From Alphaproteobacteria bacterium (GTDB lineage Bacteria; Pseudomonadota; Alphaproteobacteria; TMED109), in NCBI GenBank assembly GCA_022825705.1, contig JAJDWH010000036.1:62001-126000 (forward strand): a DNA stretch of 64,000 bases, given 5' to 3'. The notes beneath the pieces are model-generated. The model saw nothing but the letters and a program-made list of their open reading frames with translations. It made no database searches and had not been told where the DNA came from. Positions 16,451 to 27,038 of this stretch are shown in pieces (position 1 is the first letter of the stretch; every line of letters begins with the position of its first letter). Both the position numbers and the translations under genes were made by a program.

Positions 16451-18642
16451 GCACCCCCACCGTGAACGACGCCGTACGGCTCGGCCTGTCGGCGGACGAG
16501 TACCGGCAGATCGTCGCGCACCTGGGGCGACCGCCGAACCCCACCGAGCTGGGCGTGTTTTCCGCCATGTGGAACGAGCACTGCTCGTACAAGTCGTCGC
16601 GGCGCTGGCTCCGGACGCTGCCGACGTCGGGTGATCAGGTCATTCACGGCCCGGGCGAGAATGCCGGCGTGGTCGACGTGGGCGACGGCTGGGCGGTCGT
16701 CTTCAAGATGGAAAGCCACAACCACCCTTCGTTCATCGAACCGTACCAGGGGGCCGCCACCGGAGTCGGCGGGATTCTGCGGGACGTGTTCACGATGGGT
16801 GCTCGGCCCGTGGCGATCCTCAACAGTCTTCGGTTCGGTGATCCGGACCACGCGAAGACGCGCCATCTGGTGGGCGGTGTGGTCGGCGGAATCGGCGGCT
16901 ATGGGAACTGCATGGGGATCCCGACCGTCGGCGGCGAATGCGCGTTCGACCCGGGCTACAACGGCAACATCCTCGTGAACGCCATGGCCGTCGGGCTCGT
17001 CAGGCGCGATCAGATCTTCCTCGCCAACGCCGGTCAGCCCGGCAATCCCGTGCTCTACGTGGGGGCCCGAACCGGGCGAGACGGCATTCACGGGGCCAGC
17101 ATGGCCTCCGCCGGTTTCTCGGACGGCGCCGAAGCCCGTCGGCCAACGGTCCAGATCGGCGACCCGTTCATGGAGAAGCTGCTGCTCGAGGCCTGTCTCG
17201 AACTGATGGCCACGGGCGTGGTCATCGGCATCCAGGACATGGGGGCAGCGGGCCTGACGTCGTCGTCGGTGGAAATGGCGGCGCGGGCGGAGGTCGGGAT
17301 CCGCCTCGATCTCGAGCGGGTGCCGGTCCGCGATGCGGGCATGACGCCGCTCGAGCTCATGCTGTCGGAGAGCCAGGAACGGATGTTGATGACCCTGCGC
17401 CCGGGTGCCGAAGCGGACGCCGCTGCCGTGTTCCAGAAGTGGGGGCTCGATGCGGTGGTGATCGGCGCAGTCACGGACACCGGCCGGCTGGAGCTCGCCA
17501 TGCATGGTGCCGCGGTGGCCGACCTGCCGATCGGGCCCCTGGCCGAGGGGCTGGTCTACGAACGCCCGACGACCCCGCTTCCGTCTTCCAAGCCGGCTCC
17601 CGTGCCGGACCGGAAGGCCACCATCGATACCCTCCTCGCCCTGATCGGATCGCCGAACCTGGCATCGCGCCGATGGATCTGGGAACAGTATGACCACGGC
17701 GTGATGGGCGACACGATCACGCCGCCGGGTTCCGATGCTGCCGTCGTACGCATCCACGGCACCGACCGGGCGCTCGCCCTGACCGCGGACTGCACCCCAC
17801 GGTACTGCGAGGCGGATCCCCGCCTCGGCGCGATCCAGGCGATCGCCGAATCGTACCGCAATCTCTCGGCCGCCGGATCCCGCCCGCTCGCCGTCACCGA
17901 CTGCTTGAACTTCGGGAGCCCCGAGGATCCCGTCGTCATGGGCACCTTCAAGGCCGCAGTCGAGGGCCTCAGCGAGGCCTGCTGCGCGCTGGGCCTGCCG
18001 ATCGTGTCGGGCAACGTTTCCTTCTACAACGAGACCGACAATTGCCCGATCCCGCCGACCCCCCAGGTGGGCACTGTCGGGCTGATCGAGGACGTGGGCC
18101 GGACGGGAAGGATGGCACCGTCGCCGGGCACTTCCATACTCCTGGTCGGTAACGCCGAGGGGCACTTGTCGTGCTCGCTGTATGCCCGCGAGATCCACGG
18201 TCTGACCGGGGGCGCGCCACCGCCCGTCGATCTTGATGCTGAACGGCGTCATGGAGAATGGGTCCGCGAACAGATCTCGGGCGGTCGTGCCGACGCCTGC
18301 CACGACATTTCGGACGGCGGACTTGCCGTCGCCCTCGCGGAGATGTGCATCGCGGCCGGGACCGGGGCATCCGTGCGACCGCCGGATGAGAAGCTGTCGC
18401 CCGCTTGCTTCTATTTCGGTGAGGACCAGGCCCGTTACCTGCTCGCGGCCCAATCCGAACAGGTGGACGGCCTTCTTCGGGCGGCGGCCGAAGACGCGAT
18501 TCCGGTCCGGACGCTCGGCCGGTTCGGCGGGCGGAAGCTTCAGTTGGCGTCGTTGGGCAGCGTGGCGGTTGACACGCTTCGGCGTCGGCACGCAGGATGG
18601 TTTCCGTCCTATATGAATGGAAACACCGGGGGGACCGGCTGA
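16447..18642 (+). CDS. purL: FGAM synthase subunit PurL (small type)
   Basis: Phosphoribosylformylglycinamidine synthase subunit II, 731 residues. It converts FGAR plus ammonia and ATP to FGAM. The length shows the small PurL that needs separate PurS and PurQ, both present just upstream. Motifs include [38 protein letters not shown] and NPVLYVG. It starts with GTG at 16447 in a GTGA overlap with purQ. The stop shares a base with the bolA start (TGATG). Confidence 0.97.
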   Translation: MSTPTVNDAVRLGLSADEYRQIVAHLGRPPNPTELGVFSAMWNEHCSYKSSRRWLRTLPTSGDQVIHGPGENAGVVDVGDGWAVVFKMESHNHPSFIEPYQGAATGVGGILRDVFTMGARPVAILNSLRFGDPDHAKTRHLVGGVVGGIGGYGNCMGIPTVGGECAFDPGYNGNILVNAMAVGLVRRDQIFLANAGQPGNPVLYVGARTGRDGIHGASMASAGFSDGAEARRPTVQIGDPFMEKLLLEACLELMATGVVIGIQDMGAAGLTSSSVEMAARAEVGIRLDLERVPVRDAGMTPLELMLSESQERMLMTLRPGAEADAAAVFQKWGLDAVVIGAVTDTGRLELAMHGAAVADLPIGPLAEGLVYERPTTPLPSSKPAPVPDRKATIDTLLALIGSPNLASRRWIWEQYDHGVMGDTITPPGSDAAVVRIHGTDRALALTADCTPRYCEADPRLGAIQAIAESYRNLSAAGSRPLAVTDCLNFGSPEDPVVMGTFKAAVEGLSEACCALGLPIVSGNVSFYNETDNCPIPPTPQVGTVGLIEDVGRTGRMAPSPGTSILLVGNAEGHLSCSLYAREIHGLTGGAPPPVDLDAERRHGEWVREQISGGRADACHDISDGGLAVALAEMCIAAGTGASVRPPDEKLSPACFYFGEDQARYLLAAQSEQVDGLLRAAAEDAIPVRTLGRFGGRKLQLASLGSVAVDTLRRRHAGWFPSYMNGNTGGTG

Positions 18643-18881
18643 TGGCGATGGACGCCCAGGAAATCGAATCGTTGATCCGGGCCGCGCTACCCGACGCCAA
18701 GATCACGATCGAAGATCTTCGCGGTGACGGCGATCACTACGCCGCCCACGTGATCTCCGAGGCCTTCCGGGGGAAATCCCGGGTCGAGCAGCACCAGATG
18801 GTTTATGGTGCCCTGCAAGGTCGGATGGGAGGGGTGCTGCACGCGCTTGCGCTCCAGACCGCCCCGCCCGACGACGTCTAA
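18642..18881 (+). CDS. bolA: BolA family protein
   Basis: A 79-residue BolA-like protein. Family members bind monothiol glutaredoxins and take part in iron-sulfur cluster handling and iron sensing. It has the [18 protein letters not shown] start and the helix-turn motif [18 protein letters not shown] with the conserved His. The ATG at 18642 shares its A with the purL stop; an ATG at 18648 is also possible. It is 23 bases upstream of the monothiol glutaredoxin, the usual partner pair. Confidence 0.94.
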   Translation: MAMDAQEIESLIRAALPDAKITIEDLRGDGDHYAAHVISEAFRGKSRVEQHQMVYGALQGRMGGVLHALALQTAPPDDV

Positions 18882-18904
18882 CCCAGCTGCTGGAGGAGCA
18901 TCTG

Positions 18905-19249
<345 letters not shown>

Positions 19250-19255
19250 TCGGAT

Positions 19256-19271
19256 CCGCCGGCGCCGGCGG
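19256..19271. repeat. Perfect 16-bp GC palindrome after grxD
   Basis: CCGCCGGCGCCGGCGG begins six bases after the grxD stop. It can fold into a 6-bp stem with a GCGC loop. No U-run follows. Its position mirrors the palindrome after the PfkB kinase, so it may act as a 3'-end signal for the pur-bolA-grxD transcript. Confidence 0.5.
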
Positions 19272-19393
19272 CTGTCGCAGGCACCGCACGAGCGGACGGC
19301 GACCGGTAGACCCTCGTTGGGGGGCATGGTCCCCGACCGTGACATCGACTTGTCCGCGAGTTGCCGGCCGGAACCCGGCGCCTTTGTCCGATA

Positions 19394-20647
19394 TCAGAAT
19401 TTCGCCGTCACGGAGACGGACGCGAACCATGCTGCCGCGTCCCGGTAGCCCAGCCGCACCCCGTCGTGGACGGTGTTGTCGCTGAACCGTTCCCCGATGC
19501 GCGCGTACTCGGGAACCGGAACGTGCGACAAATGTTCAAACCCAGCGCCAGCACGAACCACGTATCCCTCGGACACTGCAGCGCTCAGCATCACCTCGAT
19601 GCGCGAGCGCACGGCCAACCGGGAATCCCGCAACCGGACATCCGCCCGCACCTCGTCAACGGTCGCTGACGTCAGGACCGTTCGCTGCCGTCCTCGGTAC
19701 GCTCCGGAAAGGCGGTACAGGCCCGCGTCTCCGGACGCGGACAGGCGGAGAGCCCCGCCGAGCGGGATGTCCACGCGGCCGCCAACCAGGGCTCCCCGGT
19801 AGTCGGCATCCAGGACCTCATCGAGAGTCGTGAAATTCTGGTCCGGCGTTCGATTCGTCGTTTCGTAGGCATGGATGTCATTGCGCTGACCGAGGTCCAT
19901 GAAACTCAGGCCGGCATACGCGACCAGACTGCGCTGTGCTCCCGTCCGCATGGTGATCCCGCCGAGCGCGTCACCCCCGAGAAACGTCACCCGGCGCTTG
20001 GTGTCGATGCGGATGGCGTCACCCCACGCGAAATTGGGCGTGTGGGGCAGCGGTGATCCGTCGATGGCCCCGATCCAGCCCGCCAGCCTGAGCCCTTCCT
20101 GCATTCGAACCGCCTCGATGACGGCGCCAAGCCGGGCCTCGTCCTGAAAGAGGATGCCCCGCCGCCGCTCCCGTTCGGCCGCGGACAACTGTCTCAGCTC
20201 CTCGACGGTCACGCCGAACTGCTCCGCTTCCAGGGCGTCCCAGAGGTCGCTGGTCCGTGCGTACTCGTTGACGTGTCGGGAACGCCGCGACGTGACGAAC
20301 CCGCGCGCTTCCACAAACCCTTGTTCTGCAAACAGGTTCGACGAGGCGGTCACCGCCAGTCGGGCCACCGGGCTGGCTTGCTGCGACGCGTCGTAGTGCC
20401 CGAGAAACCCCGCCAGCGCCTCGTTGGAATCCGTCTCGATGAACGGGCTGGCGGAAGGCAGGCTGAGCAGGAAGACACCGACCTCGGCACGCACTTCCCC
20501 GGTGGCGGCGCTGCGTTCCGGAAAGGGTTGTGCGCCCAGGTCCGCGCTGGGCACGGCGAAGACGGCGATCGTGACCAACGCAAGCGGCAGCGCGCTGAGT
20601 CGCTTGATCCTGGTCCGTCGCTTCAACGGGACGATTGCGCCAGCCAC
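19394..20647 (-). CDS. Exported protein of unknown function, probable outer-membrane beta-barrel
   Basis: A 417-residue protein I do not recognise. The GTG at 20647 is chosen because a perfect GGAGG (20658-20654) sits six bases before it; the frame is open to 20788. It gives an N-terminal signal: a basic stretch (KRRTRIKRL), a hydrophobic core (SALPLALVTIAVFAV), then a likely cleavage near LGAQ. The C-terminal half has many alternating-hydrophobicity stretches such as RLSASGDAGLYRLSGAY, and the protein ends in SVTAKF, a terminal Phe typical of barrel proteins. The middle contains a charged helical part (VEELRQLSAAERERRRG). It is downstream of rpsD and convergent with grxD. The barrel assignment is inference. 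Confidence 0.72.
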   Translation of the reverse strand: MAGAIVPLKRRTRIKRLSALPLALVTIAVFAVPSADLGAQPFPERSAATGEVRAEVGVFLLSLPSASPFIETDSNEALAGFLGHYDASQQASPVARLAVTASSNLFAEQGFVEARGFVTSRRSRHVNEYARTSDLWDALEAEQFGVTVEELRQLSAAERERRRGILFQDEARLGAVIEAVRMQEGLRLAGWIGAIDGSPLPHTPNFAWGDAIRIDTKRRVTFLGGDALGGITMRTGAQRSLVAYAGLSFMDLGQRNDIHAYETTNRTPDQNFTTLDEVLDADYRGALVGGRVDIPLGGALRLSASGDAGLYRLSGAYRGRQRTVLTSATVDEVRADVRLRDSRLAVRSRIEVMLSAAVSEGYVVRAGAGFEHLSHVPVPEYARIGERFSDNTVHDGVRLGYRDAAAWFASVSVTAKF

Positions 20648-20941
20648 ACTGCACCTCCACTCATCCGAGAATGATCGCCAGACGCGGGAGGCTCCACCGT
20701 GGCCGCCGGTGGCAGACGATGCAACCTCAGGATCTGTGCCGCCCGGCTGATTCTCGCTAGCTCGCGGGATCCCGCCTACGCGGAACATCGATCATCCGGT
20801 GCGCCCCCGGGTGCGCCGGCGCCTGCGTCGCCGGCCGGGGTGGATCGCCACCCGACTACAGGAACTTCGCGTTGGAATTTCGCTCAGAAACGCTGGCAGC
20901 GCAGCCCGGCGACGCCACGTACCGCTTGGTCCTGATATCGA

Positions 20942-20967
20942 AGAACCGCGGCAAACGTTGCCGTGGC
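20942..20967 (-). terminator. Candidate terminator downstream of rpsD
   Basis: Read on the minus strand, CCACGGCAA (20967-20959) pairs with TTGCCGCGG (20955-20947), allowing one G-U pair, around a CGT loop; the next bases are TTCTT (20946-20942). This is the most terminator-like structure in the window, about 65 bases after the rpsD stop. The U-run is interrupted. Confidence 0.48.
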
Positions 20968-21009
20968 AGGCACGCATCCGACCCGGCGACATGCCATCGA
21001 CGCGGGTGC

Positions 21010-21027
21010 ACCCGGCTGCCGCCGGGT
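21010..21027 (-). repeat. Stem-loop immediately after rpsD stop
   Basis: ACCCGGC (21010-21016) and GCCGGGT (21021-21027) form a perfect 7-bp stem around four bases, starting five bases beyond the rpsD stop codon on the minus strand. There is no U-run. It may protect the 3' end or assist the terminator further on. Confidence 0.4.
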
Positions 21028-21031
21028 TCGT

Positions 21032-21649
21032 TCAGCGCGAGTAGTACTCGATGACCAGCTGCGGGTTCATGCGCACCGGGTACGGCACATCTTCGAGCTT
21101 GGGCACGCGTGTGTACGTCCCGGACAGCGCCTTCTCGTCAAACCCGATGTAGTCCGGCAAGTCCCGTTCCTGATCCTGGATGGCTTCCAGCATCAACGGG
21201 TGCTGGCGGGACCGTTCCCTGATGGACACGATGTCTCCTTCCCGGCACAGATAGCTCGGGATCGTCACCCGCTTGCCGTTGACCGCGATATGCCCGTGAT
21301 TGATCACCTGTCGCGCGGCGAAGACGGTCGGCACAAAATTGAGCCGGTAGACGATCGCATCCAGGCGGCTTTCCAGCAGGCCGATCAGCTGCTCGCCGGT
21401 GTCGCCGCGCATCTGCGTCGCCCTCCGGTAGTAGCGCCGAAACTGCCGCTCGGAAATGTTGGCGTAGTAACCCTTGAGCTGCTGCTTGGCCATCAACTGC
21501 TCGGCGAAGTTGGACGGCTTGCTCTTGCGACGCCGGCCGTGCTCTCCGGGTCCGTAGTCCCGCTTGTTTACCGGGCTCTTGGGGCGCCCCCACAAGTTGC
21601 AGCGAAGGCGACGGTCAATCTTGTGGTGCGGGTGCTTGCGCTTGCTCAT
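21032..21649 (-). CDS. rpsD: 30S ribosomal protein S4
   Basis: A 205-residue primary 16S rRNA-binding protein that nucleates 30S assembly. It begins [20 protein letters not shown] and carries the S4 RNA-binding domain around residues 90-155 ([20 protein letters not shown], then [18 protein letters not shown]). It ends with the usual [11 protein letters not shown]. There is no N-terminal four-cysteine zinc motif, so it is the zinc-free form. It stands alone outside the alpha operon, as usual in alphaproteobacteria, with its own promoter and an unusual leader. Confidence 0.98.
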   Translation of the reverse strand: MSKRKHPHHKIDRRLRCNLWGRPKSPVNKRDYGPGEHGRRRKSKPSNFAEQLMAKQQLKGYYANISERQFRRYYRRATQMRGDTGEQLIGLLESRLDAIVYRLNFVPTVFAARQVINHGHIAVNGKRVTIPSYLCREGDIVSIRERSRQHPLMLEAIQDQERDLPDYIGFDEKALSGTYTRVPKLEDVPYPVRMNPQLVIEYYSR

Positions 21650-21679
21650 GCCCCGCCGGGCTGATCACGCCCGGCCTCC
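21650..21679 (-). promoter_or_regulatory. rpsD leader hairpin separating Shine-Dalgarno from start codon
   Basis: The only full Shine-Dalgarno, GGAGG (21679-21675), is 25 bases before the ATG. Between them CCGGGC (21674-21669) and GCCCGG (21661-21656) form a perfect 6-bp hairpin with a 7-base loop. If folded, the remaining distance from GGAGG to ATG is six bases, an ideal spacing. Translation could therefore depend on whether the hairpin forms. Confidence 0.45.
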
Positions 21680-21728
21680 GAAAGTGCGGCGGAATAATGC
21701 GTCTCGACCCGAGTCGTACGCAGCGCGC

Positions 21729-21756
21729 ACCATACGCCCCGGGGCGCTGCTGTCAA
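21729..21756 (-). promoter_or_regulatory. Candidate sigma70-type promoter for rpsD
   Basis: On the minus strand TTGACA (21756-21751), a 16-base spacer and TATGGT (21734-21729). The -35 is a perfect match and overlaps the trmJ stop codon. Most of the spacer is the 12-bp palindrome CGCCCCGGGGCG (21735-21746), which could bind a dimeric regulator. The predicted transcript start near 21722 gives a leader of about 73 bases. Confidence 0.58.
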
Positions 21757-22489
21757 ACCGAATCGCCCCGCGACGGCCTCAATGAACTCAAGATGCCGTG
21801 CAGGGTACGCAGCTCCTGATCGCTCAGACGGTTCCGCGTGAAAATCGCGCGCACGCTCGCCGCCATGCGCGGCGCCTTCTCCGGCGGATACAGGAACCCG
21901 GACTCTTCGAGCATCGCCAGCAGGCGGTCCAGGAAGAACTCGAGCTCATTCCTGGCGGCCGGAGGCGCCAGTGACGTGGCCGCCGGCCCACCGCCCGCAT
22001 CGCCGCTCCGGTGCCACTCGTACCCCATCAACAGCACCGACATGGCGAGATTCAACGACCGGAATCCCGTCGCCGGGATCGAGACGATCGTATCCGCCAC
22101 GCCGAGCTCGTCGTTGGCCAGGCCCGCGCTTTCCGGGCCGAAGACCAGGCCCGTCCGCTCGCCTCCGGTCGCCGCCGTCCGCAGGCGTGCCGCGGACCCA
22201 GCCGGGTCCAGCGTCTCGCGCGCCAGCGCGCGGGGCCGTGCCGTCAGGGCGTGCACCGTCTGCAGGTCCTTGGTCGCCGCCGGCAGATCCGCGTAGACCG
22301 ACACCTCCATGTTGGCCCGCTCCAGCGCTCCCGACGCCGACGCCGTGGCCGCGGGGTCGGGCCAGGCGTGTCTCGGCCCTGCCAGTCGCAGGTCGGCGAG
22401 CCCAAAGTTGGCCATGGCCCGGATCGCCATGCCCACGTTTTCCGGCAGCTGAGAACGCACCAGCACCACCGCGGGCGGGCGGATGTCCG

Positions 22490-22505
<16 letters not shown>
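21753..22505 (-). CDS. trmJ: RNA 2'-O-methyltransferase, TrmJ/SpoU family
   Basis: A 250-residue SPOUT methyltransferase that uses SAM. TrmJ methylates the 2'-O of nucleotide 32 in several tRNAs. Motif 1 is visible in RSQLPENVGMAIRAMANFG, motif 2 in TGLVFGPESAGLANDEL, and motif 3 in IPATGFRSLNLAMSVLLMGYEW, the knot region that binds SAM. The C-terminal extension (about residues 165-250) is typical of TrmJ. The ATG lies 16 bases inside the end of cysS, so the two are co-translated or co-transcribed. Confidence 0.88.
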
Positions 22506-23806
<1,301 letters not shown>

Positions 23807-23820
23807 GGGTCGGTGCGTGG

Positions 23821-25476
23821 CTAGTCCGCAAACCGGTTGGTGATCGGGTAGCGCCGGTCCCGGCCGAATGCCCGCGTGGTGATCCGCACGCCGGGGGGTG
23901 CCTGGCGTCGCTTGTACTCGGCCCGGAGCAGCATGCCCCGGATGCGCTTCACCAGCGCCAGATCGTACCCGGCCGCCACCACCTCGGCGACCGACTCCTC
24001 GTCCTCGACCAGCCGTTCCAGCACCGCATCCAGTACCTCGTAGGGCGGGAGAGAATCCTGATCCGTCTGATCGGGGCGGAGCTCGGCCGACGGCGGCTTC
24101 GTGATGCTGGCCTCCGGGATCGCCCGGCCGCTCGGTCCCAGAAGTTCGGGGAGGCTGCTGCGGTTGCGCCAGCTTGCCAGCGCGTAGGCGGTGGTCTTGT
24201 AGACATCCTTCAGCACCGAATAGCCGCCGTTCATGTCCCCGTACAGCGTGGCGTAGCCGACGGACATCTCGCTCTTGTTGCCAGTGGTGAGCAGCATGTG
24301 CCCGAACTTGTTGGAGAACGCCATCAGGATCGTGCCCCGGAGGCGCGCTTGCACGTTCTCCTCCGTCGTGTCGGGCTCGCGTCCGGCAAACTGTTCCCTG
24401 AGCAGGTCGCCCAGTGCCGTCACCGCACCCGCTATCGGCACCGTCTCGATACGCATGCCCAGCAGTTCCGCGCTTTCCGCCGCATCGTCCAGGCTGCCGG
24501 CCGACGAGAAGGTCGAGGGCATGCGGACGCCGATGACCCGTTCGGGTCCCAGGGCGTCCACCGCCACGGCCGCCGACAGCGCCGAATCGATCCCCCCCGA
24601 CAGGCCCAGCACGACGCCGGGGAAGCCGTTCTTGTCGACGTAGTCGCGGAGCCCCGTGACCAGGGCCTGCCAGATGGCTTCGGTCCCGTCGGGCACGGGG
24701 TGGACGTTCCCGGCCTCGGGCTCCCAGCGGTCATCGTCGCAGCGCCAGCGCGTGAGAGTCAGATCCGGGCGCCACGCGGGCGCCTGGGCAACCAGCCGCG
24801 CGTCGCCCGCCAGCACGAACGACGCCCCGTCGAACGCCAGCTCGTCCTGCCCGCCTACCTGATTGACGTACGCCAGCGGCAGGCGGGTCTCCGTGACCCG
24901 GGAAACCGCGTGCGCCAGGCGCTGGTCGCCCTTGCGGGCGTCGAACGGTGACCCGTTTATCACCACGAGAAGGTCGGCCCCCGACTCTTCGTGGGTTTCC
25001 GCGATGTCGGGAAACCACATGTCCTCGCAGACCATCAGCCCGAGGCGCACCCCTCGGAAGGCGACCGGGCCCGCCGGTGGACCCGGGCGGAACACCCGGG
25101 CCTCGTCGAAGACGCCGTAGTTGGGCAGGTGGTGCTTGAGCCGTTGCGCCCGCACCTTGCCGCCGTGGAGCAGGAGCGCCGCATTGCCGGCCCCTCCGCC
25201 CTCCAGCGTGACCGGCGCGCCCAGCACCACCCCCGGACCCGTCTCGTCAATCTCGCCGGCCAACGACTGGACCGCGTCGCCCGCGGCCTCCACGAATGCC
25301 GGGCGCGTGATGAGGTCCTCCGGCGGGTAGCCCGTCAGCACCAGTTCCGGGAACACCACCAGGTCCGCGCCGGCAGCCCGTCCCTCGCGCCACGCGTCCA
25401 GAATCAGAGCGGAATTGTGTGCGAAATCGCCCACGGTCGGATTGACCTGGGCCATCGCGAGCGAAAACGCGGTCAC
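23821..25476 (-). CDS. nadE: Glutamine-dependent NAD+ synthetase
   Basis: A 551-residue two-domain enzyme that amidates nicotinate adenine dinucleotide to NAD+ using glutamine and ATP. The N-terminal nitrilase-like glutaminase has its Glu in VVFPELVLTGYPPEDL (about residue 44), Lys in RLKHHLPNYG and Cys in LMVCEDMWFP. The C-terminal NAD synthase domain has the PP-loop LSGGIDSALSAAVAVD near residue 295. It lies 11 bases after the nicotinate phosphoribosyltransferase gene, so both ends of the Preiss-Handler route are co-expressed. Confidence 0.96.
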   Translation of the reverse strand: MTAFSLAMAQVNPTVGDFAHNSALILDAWREGRAAGADLVVFPELVLTGYPPEDLITRPAFVEAAGDAVQSLAGEIDETGPGVVLGAPVTLEGGGAGNAALLLHGGKVRAQRLKHHLPNYGVFDEARVFRPGPPAGPVAFRGVRLGLMVCEDMWFPDIAETHEESGADLLVVINGSPFDARKGDQRLAHAVSRVTETRLPLAYVNQVGGQDELAFDGASFVLAGDARLVAQAPAWRPDLTLTRWRCDDDRWEPEAGNVHPVPDGTEAIWQALVTGLRDYVDKNGFPGVVLGLSGGIDSALSAAVAVDALGPERVIGVRMPSTFSSAGSLDDAAESAELLGMRIETVPIAGAVTALGDLLREQFAGREPDTTEENVQARLRGTILMAFSNKFGHMLLTTGNKSEMSVGYATLYGDMNGGYSVLKDVYKTTAYALASWRNRSSLPELLGPSGRAIPEASITKPPSAELRPDQTDQDSLPPYEVLDAVLERLVEDEESVAEVVAAGYDLALVKRIRGMLLRAEYKRRQAPPGVRITTRAFGRDRRYPITNRFAD

Positions 25477-25487
25477 CGATGGTCGCT

Positions 25488-26621
25488 TCAGGACGCCGAC
25501 GCGGGCTTGCGGAGCAGGAATTCGCGTCCGACCTTGACCCGTTCGTCACTCCCGTACCGGACGATATCGGCGGTGGCGTAGGTCTCGGACCAGTCATCGG
25601 GCAGGTAGGAGCCGGTGCCGATCAGGTCGACCGGCACCGAGGCGCTCGCCATCACCTTGCACTTCGTGGCGCTGAAGCCCGAACTCGCGACGATCCGGAC
25701 CCGGTCCCAGCCGGCGTCGTCGAGCGTCTGCCGGAAGTGCCAGAGTGCCGCTGCGCTCACGCCGGTTCCCACCAGCCACCGCAGCTCCTGCTCGGTCCGG
25801 TAGGTACGAATGGCCGCCGGCGCACAGCGATCGAGAATGTCGTACGAGCGGGCGGTGTCCAATCCCTCGACGAAGCGTCCGCCATGCGTGTCGATCCGAA
25901 GCGAGAGCTCCCCGTTCCGCGCCTGCTCGGGAAACGCCTCGCAAACCGCCAGCGCGTCCGTGATCTCCCGTCCGAAATAGTCCACCAGGACCGTCAGCGG
26001 CTCCGTCGGATATTGCGCCGCGAACATCTGCGCCGCCCGGACGGTCGAGCCGGCATAGCCGATCAGGGCATGCGGCATGGTGCCGAGCCCCCGGTCCGTT
26101 GCCAGGAGCGGCGCCGTCGCGTCATTTGCCGTGCCGACGAACCCCACTGCATCGGCTTCTCGCCGCGCCCGCTCCGAGCCGACGGAAGCGCCGTAGACCA
26201 TCAGTTCCTGCATTTCGGCGCCGGCACAGTGCCGCGCATCCATCGCCAGAAACGCCACTTTCGGGAGATCGCTGCACATGCTGTACGCGTTGTAGGCAGC
26301 GACCGAAGGCGGGCCCAGCTTCTGCAGGTAGATGGTCTCAAGGTCCACCAGGGCCGAGAACGGGCCCTCGAGGTAGAGAAGCGGTTCACCCGCCCCTACC
26401 CAGGCCCCTTCAGCGTGGCAGAGCTCGATGCCGAACTTGACGCCGCGCTCGGCCGCAGCCATCTCCAGCCACTCCACCGCAAGACGCGGGCAGAAGAGAA
26501 CTGGTCGACGCATGAACACCGCGTACGTCACCGAGAGATCGCCGTACTGCCGGACAATCCCGCGCGTGAGCTTGAAGTAATGATCCGTGCGCCGAGCCAC
26601 GTCGTGTTCAAACAGAGACAT
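25488..26621 (-). CDS. Nicotinate phosphoribosyltransferase-type enzyme
   Basis: A 377-residue enzyme that adds phosphoribosyl to nicotinate, the first step of NAD salvage. It matches the shorter NAPRT-like group. Visible landmarks are DHYFKLTRGIVRQYG near the N-terminus, a central DARHCAGAEMQELMVYGASVGS, and the phosphate-binding IDTHGGRFVEGLD and VRIVASSGF stretches. The ATG at 26621 is chosen over one at 26639 because the family starts near this point and a GGGG lies upstream at a workable distance. It heads the operon to nadE, cysS and trmJ. A nicotinamide-specific role is less likely given the NadE neighbour. Confidence 0.87.
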   Translation of the reverse strand: MSLFEHDVARRTDHYFKLTRGIVRQYGDLSVTYAVFMRRPVLFCPRLAVEWLEMAAAERGVKFGIELCHAEGAWVGAGEPLLYLEGPFSALVDLETIYLQKLGPPSVAAYNAYSMCSDLPKVAFLAMDARHCAGAEMQELMVYGASVGSERARREADAVGFVGTANDATAPLLATDRGLGTMPHALIGYAGSTVRAAQMFAAQYPTEPLTVLVDYFGREITDALAVCEAFPEQARNGELSLRIDTHGGRFVEGLDTARSYDILDRCAPAAIRTYRTEQELRWLVGTGVSAAALWHFRQTLDDAGWDRVRIVASSGFSATKCKVMASASVPVDLIGTGSYLPDDWSETYATADIVRYGSDERVKVGREFLLRKPASAS

Positions 26622-26639
26622 TCCTGCCCCGTGGCACAT

Positions 26640-26735
26640 CGGTTACGGATGGAAACGTGCCACAGCGCCTGCGGCCCGGCAACCGATCCCCGCCAGTCCC
26701 AACTGTCGCTGCCGCCCGGTGCCGCGCGGAGACCG
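26640..26735 (+). ncRNA. Candidate SAM-I/IV-type riboswitch upstream of metX
   Basis: The S-box family core GGCAACC is at 26678-26684 (in GCCCGGCAACC) and a matching GGTGCC at 26718-26723. A P2-like hairpin precedes the core: GCC and CAG (26659-26666) pair with CTG and GGC (26669-26675) around CGC. CGGTT (26640-26644) can pair with GACCG (26731-26735) as a closing P1. GGATGGAAAC before P2 resembles the purine-rich strand of SAM-I. P3 is weak, so this may be a divergent variant or chance. It is on the coding strand of metX, about 300 bases before its ATG, and its promoter would lie in the start of the divergent NAPRT gene. Confidence 0.45.
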
Positions 26736-27038
26736 CCCGGTCGCACGAAATTCGGCACGGCCCGGATGGATGACGGTCCGGACGCCGGCACCGTGCGTCC
26801 CCAGACCGCGGCCGGACGGGGGCGCCGACGGACGGAGTTGCCGCCCCACCGGGCACACAATTCAATATGTAAGCCCGATTCGCATGCGCCTTGCCCTATC
26901 CTACGCGCCCGCCCGCAGGCCCCTGCCGGTCGCACCGTGCAGGGTCCGCGTTATGTTGGTGAATGATCATGTGGCATCAGATGGCTGCGTCGCCACTTGG
27001 AAGCGAGGCCAGCATGGCCGGGCCGGGGATGCGGTGCC
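26736..27038. other. Long metX leader region
   Basis: About 300 bases between the candidate riboswitch and metX. I see no gene. An AT-richer patch near 26868-26876 (TTCAATATG) and an imperfect hairpin around GTGGC (26971) and GCCAC near 26993 might serve as the switching part or as a second promoter. Nothing here is firm. Confidence 0.35.

Larger units (their letters stand above)
20648..21031. other. Intergenic gap between rpsD and the exported protein
   Basis: 384 bases without a credible gene. It holds two stem-loops downstream of rpsD (21010-21027 and 20947-20967) and the 5' leader of the exported protein. Short open frames here have no Shine-Dalgarno and no recognisable sequence. Confidence 0.6.

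Noticed and set aside
16201..18591. A 796-codon open frame on the minus strand opposite purQ and purL
   Set aside because: It is antisense to well-identified genes, is rich in Arg, His, Asp and Gly in the pattern produced by GC-rich codons read backwards, and has no family motif.
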